A stretch of 64,000 nt of DNA from Chloroflexota bacterium (GCA_021372725.1 JAJFTV010000169.1:1-64000), one strand, 5' to 3'; counted from the stretch's first letter, positions 51,152 through 61,229 are shown. Numbers and translations: made by a program. Notes: generated by a model from the sequence alone, not told the origin.

Positions 51152-52948
51152 GTGACAAACAAAGAAAAGAACATACCTGCACCAAACAAGAACTCGCGCA
51201 AAATCCTTTGGCGCTGCCTCAAATATCTAAAGCCCTACTGGTTGATGACCACCGGTGTGTATCTGGCGGTGTTGGTGATCAACGTGGTCAATATTGCGCA
51301 GCCTCAATTCATCCGCCGCATTATCGATAACGGAATTTACGGCAAGGACATCTCTGTGCTCAATCTGTCTGTTGCGGCACTGCTGGGGATTACCCTCATC
51401 AAGGGTATCGTTATTTACTTCCAGGGCAGTTGGACGGAGTATGCTTCCCAGAGCGTGGCCTATGACCTGCGGAATGAAATCCAGGCCAAACTGAACTGTC
51501 TTTCCTTTGCTTTTCACGACCGCATGGAAACCGGGCAAATTCTCTCACGCGCCATTCAGGATGTGGAACGGATTCGTTTTCTCACCGGTCGGGCAATTCT
51601 GAGGATTGTTGAAAGCCTGGTTTTGATGGTAAGCACGGCTGCAGTATTGATCTGGATGAACCCAAAGTTGGGCCTGATGGTCATGCTGATCATTCCGTTG
51701 ATCTCGTACAGCGGGTATTCCTATGGCCGCAAATTTCGCCCGCTTTCGGTAAAAATCCAGAACCAGTTGGGTAAGCTGACTGCCCGTGTGGAACAGAACC
51801 TGCTCGGGGCACAGGTTGTAAAAGGTTTTGCCCAGGAAGATGCAGAGATCGAACGCTTTGCCCAACAAAATGAGATCTGGTTCAACCAGTCTGCCCTGGC
51901 TGCCAGAATGGAATCCATCAACGTACCGCTGCTCGATTTAATCGCCAATTTGGGCACGGTGCTTATCTTGTGGTACGGCGGCACTTTGGTCCTTCAAGGG
52001 GAGCTCAGTCTGGGTGAACTGGTTGCTTTTACCACATATCTTTCCCAGCTTGTCCGCCCGTTGCGTTTATTGGGGCGCGTCATCCCTGCATTGGCCATCG
52101 CAGCTTCAGCAGGAGAACGAATTTTCGGAATTTTGGATGACGAAAGTATCATCCATGACAACCCCGATGCACAGCCTTTTGTAATTACCTCCGGCCATGT
52201 TTGCTTTGAGAATGTGGCTTTTGGTTATGAGGATGATCATCCTGTTGTCGAGAATATTACCTTTGAAGCACTCCCCGGACAGGTTGTGGCGCTGCTGGGC
52301 GCCACTGGTTCCGGGAAATCGACCATCATCAATCTGATTACCCGTTTCTATGATCCGCAGGCCGGCCGGATCACCATCGACGGGATGGATATTCGGGATA
52401 TCCCCCTGCGTGATTTACGTCGGCAGATTGGCATAGTCTTGCAGGATACCCGTCTTTTTGCCGCCAGTATTCGCGAAAATATCGCCTTTGGAAAACCGGA
52501 AGCCAGCGAAGATGAAATTGTTGCTGCGGCCAGGCAAGCCCAGGCACATGACTTTATTATGGAGATGTCGGACGGCTATGATGCTTTGGTTGGCGAGCGC
52601 GGGATCACGCTTTCGGGCGGCCAGAAACAACGTATCGCCATCGCGCGTACTCTGCTGACGGATCCCCGCATCCTCATCCTGGACGACGCCACATCCAGTG
52701 TGGATACCCAAACTGAACAATTAATCCAGCAGGCATTGCAGCAATTGATGGAGGGGAAAACAACCTTTATCATTGCACACCGCCTCAGCACGGTACGGCG
52801 GGCTGATCTCATCCTGCTTCTGGAAAACGGGCGTATCCTGGCTCATGGAACACACGCCGAACTGATACATTCCTCCGACCTGTATTATGAGGTTTATCAG
52901 CATCAGCTCAGGCCGGAAGAACGTGCCGGGTTGGAGGTGGTGCGATGA
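51152..52948 (+). CDS. ABC exporter half-transporter with degenerate catalytic site
   Basis: The 598-residue protein has six N-terminal helices, then a nucleotide-binding domain: Walker A LLGATGSGKSTII, signature LSGGQKQRIAIARTLL and Walker B LILDDATSSVD. In Walker B the catalytic Glu is Asp, the mark of the degenerate half of heterodimeric exporters such as TM287/288. The start is GTG at 51152 after GCAGGGAAAC. Its stop overlaps the start of the partner gene by 4 bases. The substrate is unknown; multidrug or lipid export is possible. Confidence 0.92.
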   Translation: MTNKEKNIPAPNKNSRKILWRCLKYLKPYWLMTTGVYLAVLVINVVNIAQPQFIRRIIDNGIYGKDISVLNLSVAALLGITLIKGIVIYFQGSWTEYASQSVAYDLRNEIQAKLNCLSFAFHDRMETGQILSRAIQDVERIRFLTGRAILRIVESLVLMVSTAAVLIWMNPKLGLMVMLIIPLISYSGYSYGRKFRPLSVKIQNQLGKLTARVEQNLLGAQVVKGFAQEDAEIERFAQQNEIWFNQSALAARMESINVPLLDLIANLGTVLILWYGGTLVLQGELSLGELVAFTTYLSQLVRPLRLLGRVIPALAIAASAGERIFGILDDESIIHDNPDAQPFVITSGHVCFENVAFGYEDDHPVVENITFEALPGQVVALLGATGSGKSTIINLITRFYDPQAGRITIDGMDIRDIPLRDLRRQIGIVLQDTRLFAASIRENIAFGKPEASEDEIVAAARQAQAHDFIMEMSDGYDALVGERGITLSGGQKQRIAIARTLLTDPRILILDDATSSVDTQTEQLIQQALQQLMEGKTTFIIAHRLSTVRRADLILLLENGRILAHGTHAELIHSSDLYYEVYQHQLRPEERAGLEVVR

Positions 52949-54759
52949 CCTTCAACATTACCCCTGAAATCGGCCCTCGGGGTGCCATCCAGGAATTTGG
53001 AACACCCCCAAAAGATGCCAGTTTCTTCAACCGGGATGTTGTGGTTGAAATGCTGTCTTTTCTACGTCCATACAAAAGGCGGATGATCTTTGCCGTACTG
53101 TTGATGCTGGCAGTCACCGGCCTGACGCTCCTGATCCCGTACCTGATAAAAATTGCCATCGATGAATATATCTCCGCTGGTATCCAGCAAGGTTTGGGGC
53201 GGATTATTCTTTATATTGCTTTGTCATATATCGGGCTGTATGGCGCCACGGCTGGCCAGAATTACATCCTTTCATGGGTTGCCCAGCGGGTTTTGGCTGA
53301 CCTGCGCCAGGCACTGTTCAATCATCTTCAAAAGTTGTCCCTCAGCTATCATGATAATCACCTGGTGGGGGTGACCGTATCCAGAGTCATCAACGATGTA
53401 GCTGTTATCAATGATCTGCTCACTCAGGGGATCATCGAGTTGGTGGGTGATATGCTGGTTTTGACCGGCATCATCGTTATCATGCTGTCGCTCAGTCCAA
53501 AACTGGCACTCTACTGTTTCACTGTATTGCCATTGATGGTATTGGTCACATACTGGTTCTCCCACAAGGCCCGTGATGCATTTCGCTCCACACGCCAGCG
53601 GATTGCTGCCCTGGTGGGACGCATGGCAGAAAATATTACTTCCATACGGGTCATTACCGCTTTTGTACAGGAGAAGATGGTTGAGGAGCGGTTTGAACAG
53701 GTCAACCGCGCCAACCGGGATGTCAATGTGGAAGCCATCCGGCTTTCGTATATCTTTATCCCCTCCATTGAATTTCTGTCGACTCTGGCGGTGGCGATTG
53801 TGCTCTTTTTTGGCGGACGCGAAGTAATGGCAGGCACGGTGACGTTGGGCGTCATAGTGGCTTTCCTCTCGTATGTGACACGTTTTTTCCAGCCGGTGCA
53901 GGAACTGAGCCGGTTGTATACCACCATGCAGTCTGCCATGGCCGGCGGTGAACAGGTGATGAAGCTCCTGAACACTGAACCCGATATTGCCGATCAACCC
54001 GATGCCGTTCCCATGCCCAAGATTAAGGGCAAAATCGAATTGAAGAATATCAATTTTCGCTACCGCCCCGAGATGCCCCTTGTGCTGAAGGACGTGAATT
54101 TGTCCATCCAGCCGGGTCAGGCTGTTGCACTGGTTGGGCCGACCGGTGCAGGGAAGACGACAATTGCCCGTCTGATCGCCCGTTTTTACGAGTTGAGCGA
54201 AGGCAGCCTGGAGATTGATAACCTGGATGTGCGTTCGGTTACCCAGAGATCACTTCGACGGCAGATCGGCATTGTCCCGCAAGACCCTATTTTGTTTGCC
54301 GGAACAGTGGAAGACAACATTTGTTTTGGATCACCGGATGCTCCCCATGCAGCGGTGGTTGAGGCTGCGAAACTCGCCCTGGCGCACGATTTTATCGAGA
54401 AACTCCCGCAGGGGTACAAAACCTGGGTACAGGAAGGCGGCGTGAACCTCTCGGTGGGGCAGCGTCAGTTGTTATGTATCGCCCGGGCTGCCCTGGCAGA
54501 TCCGCGCATCCTGATCCTCGATGAAGCTACTGCCAGTGTGGATACAATCACCGAAGTCATGATCCAGAAGGCATTGGCACGTTTGCTGGAAGGAAGGACG
54601 GCTATCATCATTGCCCACCGGCTCAGCACCATCCGTGATGCTGACATGATCTGTGTCATTGATGAGGGAAGGATTGTGCAACGCGGCAGTCACACCGACC
54701 TGCTAAAGCTGCAAGGCCGTTACCGCAGCCTGTACGATCAGCAGTTTGCCGGAGGATGA
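52945..54759 (+). CDS. ABC exporter half-transporter with intact catalytic site
   Basis: The 604-residue partner has six helices after a short polar N-terminus and a nucleotide-binding domain with Walker A LVGPTGAGKTTIARL, signature LSVGQRQLLCIARAAL and Walker B LILDEATASVD, here with the catalytic Glu. The ABC signature has Val for Gly, so the ATP site it completes with the partner's Walker A may be weak. The pair thus fits an asymmetric heterodimer. Translation is coupled by the 4-base overlap. Confidence 0.92.
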   Translation: MTFNITPEIGPRGAIQEFGTPPKDASFFNRDVVVEMLSFLRPYKRRMIFAVLLMLAVTGLTLLIPYLIKIAIDEYISAGIQQGLGRIILYIALSYIGLYGATAGQNYILSWVAQRVLADLRQALFNHLQKLSLSYHDNHLVGVTVSRVINDVAVINDLLTQGIIELVGDMLVLTGIIVIMLSLSPKLALYCFTVLPLMVLVTYWFSHKARDAFRSTRQRIAALVGRMAENITSIRVITAFVQEKMVEERFEQVNRANRDVNVEAIRLSYIFIPSIEFLSTLAVAIVLFFGGREVMAGTVTLGVIVAFLSYVTRFFQPVQELSRLYTTMQSAMAGGEQVMKLLNTEPDIADQPDAVPMPKIKGKIELKNINFRYRPEMPLVLKDVNLSIQPGQAVALVGPTGAGKTTIARLIARFYELSEGSLEIDNLDVRSVTQRSLRRQIGIVPQDPILFAGTVEDNICFGSPDAPHAAVVEAAKLALAHDFIEKLPQGYKTWVQEGGVNLSVGQRQLLCIARAALADPRILILDEATASVDTITEVMIQKALARLLEGRTAIIIAHRLSTIRDADMICVIDEGRIVQRGSHTDLLKLQGRYRSLYDQQFAGG

Positions 54760-54778
54760 GGAGAACGGCCCGGGGGAT

Positions 54779-56125
54779 CTATTCTTTCAACATGTCACGT
54801 TGATGGATTTGCGCCAGGATGTCGCGGCTGCGGATAAACAGCCAGAATGTCTGGGCGACGTTAGCCAGGCCAAATGCTGCCGCACCCACGTACAAACCGG
54901 TTGCTTTTCCCCAAATAACTCCGGCGATCAGCACGAACACGAACACAACCAGATAGAGGATCACTGATTCGGTGATGGACTTGGTTTTGCGGCTGTACAG
55001 AATGGACCCCTGAAACCAGCTTTGATATACACTCAATGGGGGAACGGCCAGAACGTACACCAGCGAGCTGCGGGCCAGTTCGCTTAGCTCACCGCTCAGT
55101 CCGGTCACTTGTTCAAACCACAGCCTCGAAATGGGGGTCAGGAAAATGACCAAAACCACGATCGTAAGGAAAGCAGTCAGCATGTGGGAAAAATTTTTCA
55201 GGTTCATGAATGAGCCTTTTTCACTGATCAACGCCACAACCACCTCGTTGTAACCCATCCCAATACTGCGCAGCAGGAAAACCAGATTGAGAATGACACC
55301 CCATGTCGCCAGTGAATCGATAGCGTTGGGCATTCGGCTCAATGCAGCGCTGCCAATGGGATTTCCCAAAAACTGGAGCAGCGAGGTCAATACGAGCGGG
55401 GCATAAAAAGCGGCGAATTCACGCCAGGAAAAGGGATCGGATACCGGCACGGACTTGACATCATCCTGAACGATGCGTCGTACACGCAAACCGGAAAAAA
55501 TGGCTTCAAAGGTGACACCGGCTGCCTCCGCAATGGTCGCGACAATGATGCCGGGGATTGTTCCAATGAAATAACCGCCGAAAAGCACCAGGATAATGGT
55601 GGACAGGCGTACCATGGTACATTGCATAACCCCATCGGAATGACCGAAGCGGATCATCACACCTTGATTGAACCGCCGGTAACCAATTGACCATGTCCAT
55701 GGCAGCATGATCATCATACCGGTTCTGGCCGGAGCCACCAGTTCTTCAGGTACCCCGAGGATGTTGTTGACAACAAAGTAATACAGCGGCGTGAATGCAA
55801 CCAGGAAATGCAGGACAGTGAGCGAGCCACCCATGATAAGCATGGCTTTACGCAGTTTTGTAAAGGAGGCATAATCCTTGCTCAATACGGTGGATGCTGA
55901 GAGCAGCATGACGACCGGTGCTTCGATCACCAGTGCAAGGGGGTTAATAATCCCGCCGAAGGCGGCCAGACTGATGGTGGGATTGACCAGGCGGGCGATG
56001 ATCGCGCTGATCAACGGCCCTTCCAGGCTCATCATAAACCAGCTTGCCGCCAGAGGCCACCAGGTTTTGTAGATGCGGTTGAGTGAAACGCCGCTGTTTT
56101 GATCTGTTTTCAAGGTTGTTTCCAT
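54779..56125 (-). CDS. MATE-like multidrug/oligosaccharide exporter family protein
   Basis: The protein (448 residues from the ATG at 56125) has twelve hydrophobic helices and a MATE/MOP fold: KTWWPLAASWFMMSLEGPLISAIIARLV opens it, as in MATE-type proteins. It likely exports a small molecule by ion exchange. The start is unsure: 56125 follows a TATAAT box (minus strand) by 12 bases with no Shine-Dalgarno sequence, and an in-frame ATG at 56182 would add 19 residues. The gene is convergent with the ABC exporter, 19 bases away. Confidence 0.8.
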   Translation of the reverse strand: METTLKTDQNSGVSLNRIYKTWWPLAASWFMMSLEGPLISAIIARLVNPTISLAAFGGIINPLALVIEAPVVMLLSASTVLSKDYASFTKLRKAMLIMGGSLTVLHFLVAFTPLYYFVVNNILGVPEELVAPARTGMMIMLPWTWSIGYRRFNQGVMIRFGHSDGVMQCTMVRLSTIILVLFGGYFIGTIPGIIVATIAEAAGVTFEAIFSGLRVRRIVQDDVKSVPVSDPFSWREFAAFYAPLVLTSLLQFLGNPIGSAALSRMPNAIDSLATWGVILNLVFLLRSIGMGYNEVVVALISEKGSFMNLKNFSHMLTAFLTIVVLVIFLTPISRLWFEQVTGLSGELSELARSSLVYVLAVPPLSVYQSWFQGSILYSRKTKSITESVILYLVVFVFVLIAGVIWGKATGLYVGAAAFGLANVAQTFWLFIRSRDILAQIHQRDMLKE

Positions 56126-56294
56126 GGGCAGGGGATGATTATACCGCGTTGGAGCGGGCTTGTTTTTGGTAAAAGCAATCATTGGTCAACGATTACTGTA
56201 AAAACAACCACGAAAAGCAGGAACCACACGAAATAAGAAATGACAGGGATACGCTGCGGCAACGTGGCGGGCATGGAATACCCATGACAACAAA

Positions 56295-56333
56295 CCGGGG
56301 CTGTCGCATGGTGGACAGCCCCGGCATATTATT
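56295..56333. terminator. hairpin downstream of clpC
   Basis: CCGGGGCTGTC (56295-56305) and GACAGCCCCGG (56314-56324) form a perfect 11-bp stem. A T-rich run follows on the plus strand. On the minus strand, the direction of clpC, the downstream tail TTTGTTG is weaker but usable. Confidence 0.7.
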
Positions 56334-56349
56334 TTTTCGATACCAGTTC

Positions 56350-58878
56350 CTACATTCCCATCCCTACCGCCACTTCAGGCGTTCTGGGGTTCTCGCCTTC
56401 GCCATCCTGGGTATCGTCATCCAATCTCAGCACCACTTCACTTTCTGCATTCAAATCGATCAGGATATGGTCGCCATCCTTGAACTCGTGTGAAAGCAGG
56501 GCATCCGAAAGCCTGTCTTCGACGTGCTGCTGGATCACCCGTCGCAATGGCCGGGCACCCATCTCCGGGTTAAAGCCCTGATCCGCAAACAAATCACGGG
56601 CTGCCTCGCTGGCTCGCAGGCTGATATTGTTGTCCTTCAGGCGGTTGGCAACTTTATCCAACTCGATGACCACAATATCGCGAATGTCATTTTTATTGAG
56701 CATACGGAAGATGATCACACCATCCAGACGGTTAATGAACTCTGGCCGAAACACCCGTTTGAGTTCTTCATTGAGCTTTTGACTCATCTCGTCGTAAGCT
56801 TCCCGTTCTTCCAGCGCTTCACTTCTTTGCGGGCGGAACCCCAAAGTGGTTTGGCGTTTGATAAGATCCGCGCCGATATTGGAGGTCATCACGATAATCG
56901 TGTTGCGAAAATCGACTTTGTGGCCGCGGGCATCCGCAAGGTGGCCCTCTTCCATGATCTGGAGGAGCATGTTATGTGTTTCAGGATGCGCCTTTTCGAT
57001 TTCGTCAAAAACGACGATGGAATATGGCCGCCGGCGGATCCCTTCAGTCAATTGGCCCGCTTCCTCATACCCTACATATCCTGGAGGAGCACCGACCAGG
57101 CGGCTGACGTTATGGCGTTCCATGAATTCGGACATATCCAGTTGAATCAAGGCGTCTTCGCTGCCGAACAGGAAATGGGCCAGTGCTTTGGTCAGCTCCG
57201 TTTTACCGACGCCGGTAGGCCCCAGAAAAATGAAGGAGCCAATCGGGCGATGCGGGTCTTTCAACCCGGAGCGTCCGCGCCGGACTGCCTTGGCGACCAC
57301 TTCCACCGCTTGTTCCTGCCCAATGATACGTTTCTTGAGCTCATCCTCCATGTGAAGCAGGCGGGATGATTCTTCCTGGGCAAGCTGCATGACGGGGATG
57401 CCGGTCCACATGTTCACCACCTCGGCGATGTCATCCGTGGTCACGATTGGGCTTGTATCACGATCCCAAATGTTGCGCATGCGCTCCAGCTCTTCTTCCA
57501 ACTCGGTCTGGTGCGCTTGCAGGTCTTCAGCGTCGTCCAGGAGATTGTCTTCCTGGGCCTGTACGCGCTGCTGGCGCACCTTGCGAAGCTCCTGCATGAC
57601 TTTCTTGGTCGCCTGGGCTGTCTTGCTCTTGTACATCCGCACCCGTGAAGCTGATTCGTCGATCAGGTCAATGGCTTTGTCCGGCAGAAAACGGTCAGAT
57701 ACATACCGTTCTGAAAGGCGGACAGCCGATTCGAGCGCTTCATCGGAAATATTGAGACGGTGGTGTTCTTCATACGCCTTGCGAATACCCCTCAGAATTT
57801 CAAGTGTCTCGTCGGATGACGGCTCATCGACCATGATGGGTTGGAAACGTCGTTCCAGTGCGGCATCACTTTCGATATGTTTGCGATACTCATCCAGGGT
57901 GGTTGCCCCAATTACCTGCAGCTCACCGCGTGACAAGGCCGGTTTCAGGATGTTTGCCGCATCGACAGATGAACCGGCCGATCCCGCTCCGACCAACATA
58001 TGCAGTTCGTCAATAAACAGGATTGCTCCCGATGCCTTTAGTTCATCGATAACCCGCTTAAGGCGTTCTTCAAACTGGCCCCGATACATGGTGCCGGCTA
58101 CCAATGATCCTACATCCAGTTGCAGCAGTCGTTTATTGAGCAGCGGTCCGGGAACATCGCCTTCGAGAATGCGCTGTGCAAGACCTTCCACAATGGCGGT
58201 TTTACCGACACCGGGTTCGCCGATCAATGCGGGATTGTTTTTTGTCCGGCGTGCCAATATCTGGATGACGCGTTCGATCTCTTTTTGCCGGCCGATGACG
58301 GGATCCAGTTTTCCCTGGTCGGCAAGGTTGGTCAGATCGACTGCCAGTTGATCGATTAATGTTGATTTACTGCTGTCCCTCTCAGGTGGCGACTTATGCT
58401 GCGGAAGTTCCTTCGATTTAGACTGACTGGGAGGTGTACCGCTTTCGTCCATTACCCGGCGAGTCTGACGGCGAATTTGTTCAGGAGTGACACCCAACTT
58501 GCGAAACATTTCCTTTGCCAGTCCTTCTGTCGAACGGATCAAGCCCAGGAGTAAATGTTCAGTTCCAACATATTGATGATTTAATCGGCGTGCCTCTTCG
58601 ATGGCAAACTCCAACACCTGCCCGACACCCTCCGAAAGATCGATTTTCCCGCTGGTGTTATCCCCATATCCGCTCACGCGTTCGAGTATTTCCCGAACAC
58701 GATCAGTTTCCAAACCAAGTTCACGCAGCACTCTTCCGGCTACACCGCCGTCTTCCTGGGCTAGTGCCATCAAAAGATGTTCGGTGCCAATCTGGCTCTG
58801 GCGCATGGTTTCCGCCTCTTTATGGGCCAGGCTCAGAACCTGACGTGCTCTCTGCGTAAAACGTTCCATTCCAGCCAA
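56350..58878 (-). CDS. clpC: ATP-dependent Clp protease ATPase subunit ClpC
   Basis: The 842-residue protein has two N-terminal Clp repeats (residues about 7-145), then AAA+ modules with Walker A GEPGVGKTAIVEGLA (about residue 220) and GPTGVGKTELTKALA (about residue 555). A coiled middle domain (QQRVQAQEDNLLDDAEDLQAHQTELEEELERMRN) lies between. TTLGFRPQ carries the Leu-Gly-Phe loop that docks to ClpP, so it feeds a protease rather than acting as ClpB. TTG at 58878 is the start, since AGGAGG lies 8 bases before it; the ATG 9 bases later is too far. clpP is not in the window. Confidence 0.95.
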   Translation of the reverse strand: MAGMERFTQRARQVLSLAHKEAETMRQSQIGTEHLLMALAQEDGGVAGRVLRELGLETDRVREILERVSGYGDNTSGKIDLSEGVGQVLEFAIEEARRLNHQYVGTEHLLLGLIRSTEGLAKEMFRKLGVTPEQIRRQTRRVMDESGTPPSQSKSKELPQHKSPPERDSSKSTLIDQLAVDLTNLADQGKLDPVIGRQKEIERVIQILARRTKNNPALIGEPGVGKTAIVEGLAQRILEGDVPGPLLNKRLLQLDVGSLVAGTMYRGQFEERLKRVIDELKASGAILFIDELHMLVGAGSAGSSVDAANILKPALSRGELQVIGATTLDEYRKHIESDAALERRFQPIMVDEPSSDETLEILRGIRKAYEEHHRLNISDEALESAVRLSERYVSDRFLPDKAIDLIDESASRVRMYKSKTAQATKKVMQELRKVRQQRVQAQEDNLLDDAEDLQAHQTELEEELERMRNIWDRDTSPIVTTDDIAEVVNMWTGIPVMQLAQEESSRLLHMEDELKKRIIGQEQAVEVVAKAVRRGRSGLKDPHRPIGSFIFLGPTGVGKTELTKALAHFLFGSEDALIQLDMSEFMERHNVSRLVGAPPGYVGYEEAGQLTEGIRRRPYSIVVFDEIEKAHPETHNMLLQIMEEGHLADARGHKVDFRNTIIVMTSNIGADLIKRQTTLGFRPQRSEALEEREAYDEMSQKLNEELKRVFRPEFINRLDGVIIFRMLNKNDIRDIVVIELDKVANRLKDNNISLRASEAARDLFADQGFNPEMGARPLRRVIQQHVEDRLSDALLSHEFKDGDHILIDLNAESEVVLRLDDDTQDGEGENPRTPEVAVGMGM

Positions 58879-59070
58879 TTTTCAAACCTCCTGTCTAATA
58901 GACATGCCCAAGGTTGTAACAATAAAAATTCAGGGCCATTGTCATAATGGGAGGCATAAGAATTTGTACTGCTTTCCGTTCTGCTTGTGCCTCCCGGTTT
59001 CTCCGAAGAGATGATCTGATTCGATTCTACCAAAGAATAAACACGAATGCGAGAAAGCGTGTGTTATTTT

Positions 59071-59099
59071 ATATTAGATTTCTATAAGACTTTTATCAA
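59071..59099 (-). promoter_or_regulatory. clpC promoter
   Basis: On the minus strand TTGATA (59094-59099), 17 bases, TAATAT (59071-59076). Transcription would start near 59064, giving a leader of about 190 bases before clpC. No CtsR or CIRCE operator was seen in it. Confidence 0.7.
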
Positions 59100-59110
59100 C
59101 AGCCGGGTGA

Positions 59111-59471
59111 CTATGGCTTCCATTTTGGATCCGGCCTCAGCCGGGTATCCTTTTCGAACAATTCACGAACCTCGTTAAACGCAATATCACCCCCAATGAT
59201 CTTCATGCGGGCGCTTGTCCAGTTCGAAAATGCGATCCAGCTTGACCGGCGTGCTGCGCATATTTACCTCGGCCTAGCGTTCTTCGGATAATTCAATCCC
59301 GTAACGGGAGGCCCAGGAGATATGCACGACCAACCCCTGGACAATCCTGCACAACTGGTCGATATCCTCCGGAAGTTCTTCCAGCGGGCGGGCGTATTTC
59401 CCGGCGTCTGTGAGCAGCCCCGGAACGGAGAAAAATTCCTGCGGTGATGAACCCTGGTCAGCCGGTTTCAT
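59111..59471 (-). pseudogene. broken transglutaminase-like protein
   Basis: The frame starts with an ATG at 59471 and matches transglutaminase-like proteins (DIDQLCRIVQGLVVHISWASRYGIELSEER). A TAG at about 59271-59273 stops it. The same frame goes on with AEVNMRSTPVKLDRIFELDKRP and then HEDHW, which in intact relatives lie far apart around the catalytic Cys core. A deletion of about 40 codons has removed that core, and further stops follow to 59111. It is therefore dead. It overlaps the end of the GNAT gene by 14 bases. Confidence 0.7.
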
Positions 59472-60129
59472 GATCCCCTTCCTTTTTCCACCACTGATAC
59501 TCGGCAATAAAATGATATCCGCCTTGTTCAGCACTCCGGCATGCATCTTCAAGGTCTGCCGGTATCACTGCACCGGCAAGCGAAATATCCTCCTGGTTTA
59601 TTCGCCAGCGGGCTGCCAGCAGATCCCGCGTGGTAAATGAATTCTCAAGCCAGATGCCGGGATAGTTCATCGTCACCACCTTTATCAAACAGGCATCCGG
59701 TGTGGCTTTGATAGCTGGCGCATATTTCTCACTGCTTACATACAAGCGGTGAACCTTTTCGCCACATGAAAACCCGCAGCGGGTAAAGGTCATCCGGCTG
59801 GCGATATTGCCGGTCTGGATCAACGCCCGCGAGGGGATATTTCCCGCATATTGAACGCTTGCCCGAACCAGGGCTTCACCCAGGTGACGGCCGCGGAAAA
59901 GCGGGCTGACGGCCAGTAAATCCACCTCCCAGATTGGGCCAGTCGGGCTTTGCGTCAAAAAACTGTCGACAAAACCAACCGGGTAGGCGGCATGTTCTGC
60001 CACCAGGGTGAGGTGATCCGCTGAATTCAACACCCGTGTGATTTGTTTCGGGCTGGAATCCTCCTCCGGCCAGACCCGGCTTTTAATTTCTGTCAGTGCT
60101 GGAACATCCCCAACACGGGCAGCCCTCAT
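59458..60129 (-). CDS. GNAT family N-acetyltransferase
   Basis: The 223-residue protein has the GNAT fold. RAARVGDVPALTEIKSRVWPEE is the N-terminal strand, and IWEVDLLAVSPLFRGRHLGEALVRASVQYAG includes the acetyl-CoA loop Arg-Gly-Arg-His-Leu-Gly, a variant of R/Q-x-x-G-x-G/A. The C-terminal third has an extra domain of unknown role. Start 60129 is preferred; an in-frame start at 60210 overlaps the M42 peptidase gene. No Shine-Dalgarno sequence is visible. It sits between the M42 gene and the broken transglutaminase on one strand. Confidence 0.78.
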   Translation of the reverse strand: MRAARVGDVPALTEIKSRVWPEEDSSPKQITRVLNSADHLTLVAEHAAYPVGFVDSFLTQSPTGPIWEVDLLAVSPLFRGRHLGEALVRASVQYAGNIPSRALIQTGNIASRMTFTRCGFSCGEKVHRLYVSSEKYAPAIKATPDACLIKVVTMNYPGIWLENSFTTRDLLAARWRINQEDISLAGAVIPADLEDACRSAEQGGYHFIAEYQWWKKEGDHETG

Positions 60130-60182
60130 CGTAAAACATTCGTGACCCCACTGGTATGGGGTCGCTTGAAAGGATGTGGTTA

Positions 60183-61229
60183 TCAATTTAATAGATACGC
60201 CAGATCCCACCGGGCATTGGCGATCAATGATTCCATGTGCGTCCGTTCATAATTATGAGATGCGTCGATGCCGGGGCCGATCAAGGCCACCACTGCGTTT
60301 CCGCCTGCCCTCCAATAAGCGGTGCCGTCTGAAGCATAATAGGTAAAGATATCCACTTTGTAGGGGATTTCATATTGATCGGCCAGTTTTCGCAGCCGCA
60401 TGCTCAGGGCATGGTCGTATGGGCCGCCGCCATCTTTGACACAAATCGAAACATGAAATTCATCTGAGGTCTGGGTGTTGCCGATGGCAGCCATGTCATT
60501 GACCAGCAGTTCGGTTGTATCATCCGGCAGGCCGGTTGTTCCGCCGTGCCCCACCTCTTCATACGTGGTGAAGTACAGATATGTTCTCTGGGCCGGTTTG
60601 AGTCCTGCATCATGCAGTGCTTTGACAACTGCCAGCACGACGGCGACACAAGCCTTGTCATCCAGGAAACGTGAACGAATAAAACCATTATTGACCTCAA
60701 CGCGCGGGTCAAAGGCCACAAAGTCGCCCACTTCAATCCCCAGGGCGCGGGTTTCATCGGCATTGGTGGTACGGGCGTCCAGCCTTACTTCCATCGCGGA
60801 GTCTTCGCGCTTGGTATCGGTTAATTCAGCGCCATAGACATGCCCGGAAGCTTTGTTTAATAGAAGGGAACCGCGGAATGTTTTTCCGGAAGCCGTATAA
60901 ATATTGCAGCCTTCCGTCTCCACCGAGTTCCAACTCAGGCCGCCGATGCGGGTCAATTGAAGCCGTCCGTTGGATTTGATCTCCTTTACCATGGCTCCGA
61001 GGGTGTCGACATGGGCACTGATGGCGCGCGGCGCATCCTCGCGCTCACCCGGCAGCACAGCCAGCAGCGAACCTTTGGAGGTGCGGCTTATCTGTACCTC
61101 AGGAAATTCGGCCAGCGCTTTTTCCACATATTCGGTAGCACGCTCGGTAAAACCCGTCGGACTGTGAGTATTTAGCAGCCCGACCAAAAAGTTTTGCAGG
61201 TAATTTTGATCGATGGGGGGAAGTGACAT
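60183..61229 (-). CDS. M42 family metallopeptidase
   Basis: The 348-residue protein is of the M42 glutamyl aminopeptidase/tetrahedral aminopeptidase family. Metal ligands are seen in order: AISAHVDTLGAMV (His, Asp), FLDDKACVAVV (Asp), YEEVGHGGTTG (catalytic Glu pair) and SDGTAYWRAGG (Asp), with GIDASHNYERTHMESL (His) at the end. It should trim peptides with a di-metal centre. A subgroup acts in compatible-solute (NAGGN) systems, but no partner genes are here. The upstream gap to 62243 holds only an insertion-sequence remnant. Confidence 0.9.
   Translation of the reverse strand: MSLPPIDQNYLQNFLVGLLNTHSPTGFTERATEYVEKALAEFPEVQISRTSKGSLLAVLPGEREDAPRAISAHVDTLGAMVKEIKSNGRLQLTRIGGLSWNSVETEGCNIYTASGKTFRGSLLLNKASGHVYGAELTDTKREDSAMEVRLDARTTNADETRALGIEVGDFVAFDPRVEVNNGFIRSRFLDDKACVAVVLAVVKALHDAGLKPAQRTYLYFTTYEEVGHGGTTGLPDDTTELLVNDMAAIGNTQTSDEFHVSICVKDGGGPYDHALSMRLRKLADQYEIPYKVDIFTYYASDGTAYWRAGGNAVVALIGPGIDASHNYERTHMESLIANARWDLAYLLN

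Noticed and set aside
57389..58351. 320-codon Ser/Arg-rich plus-strand frame inside clpC
   Set aside because: Composition is typical of antisense translation of an AAA+ gene, with no start signal.
58879..59070. CtsR or CIRCE operator in the clpC leader
   Set aside because: No tandem CtsR heptads or CIRCE inverted repeat were seen in the leader; only a standard promoter is visible.
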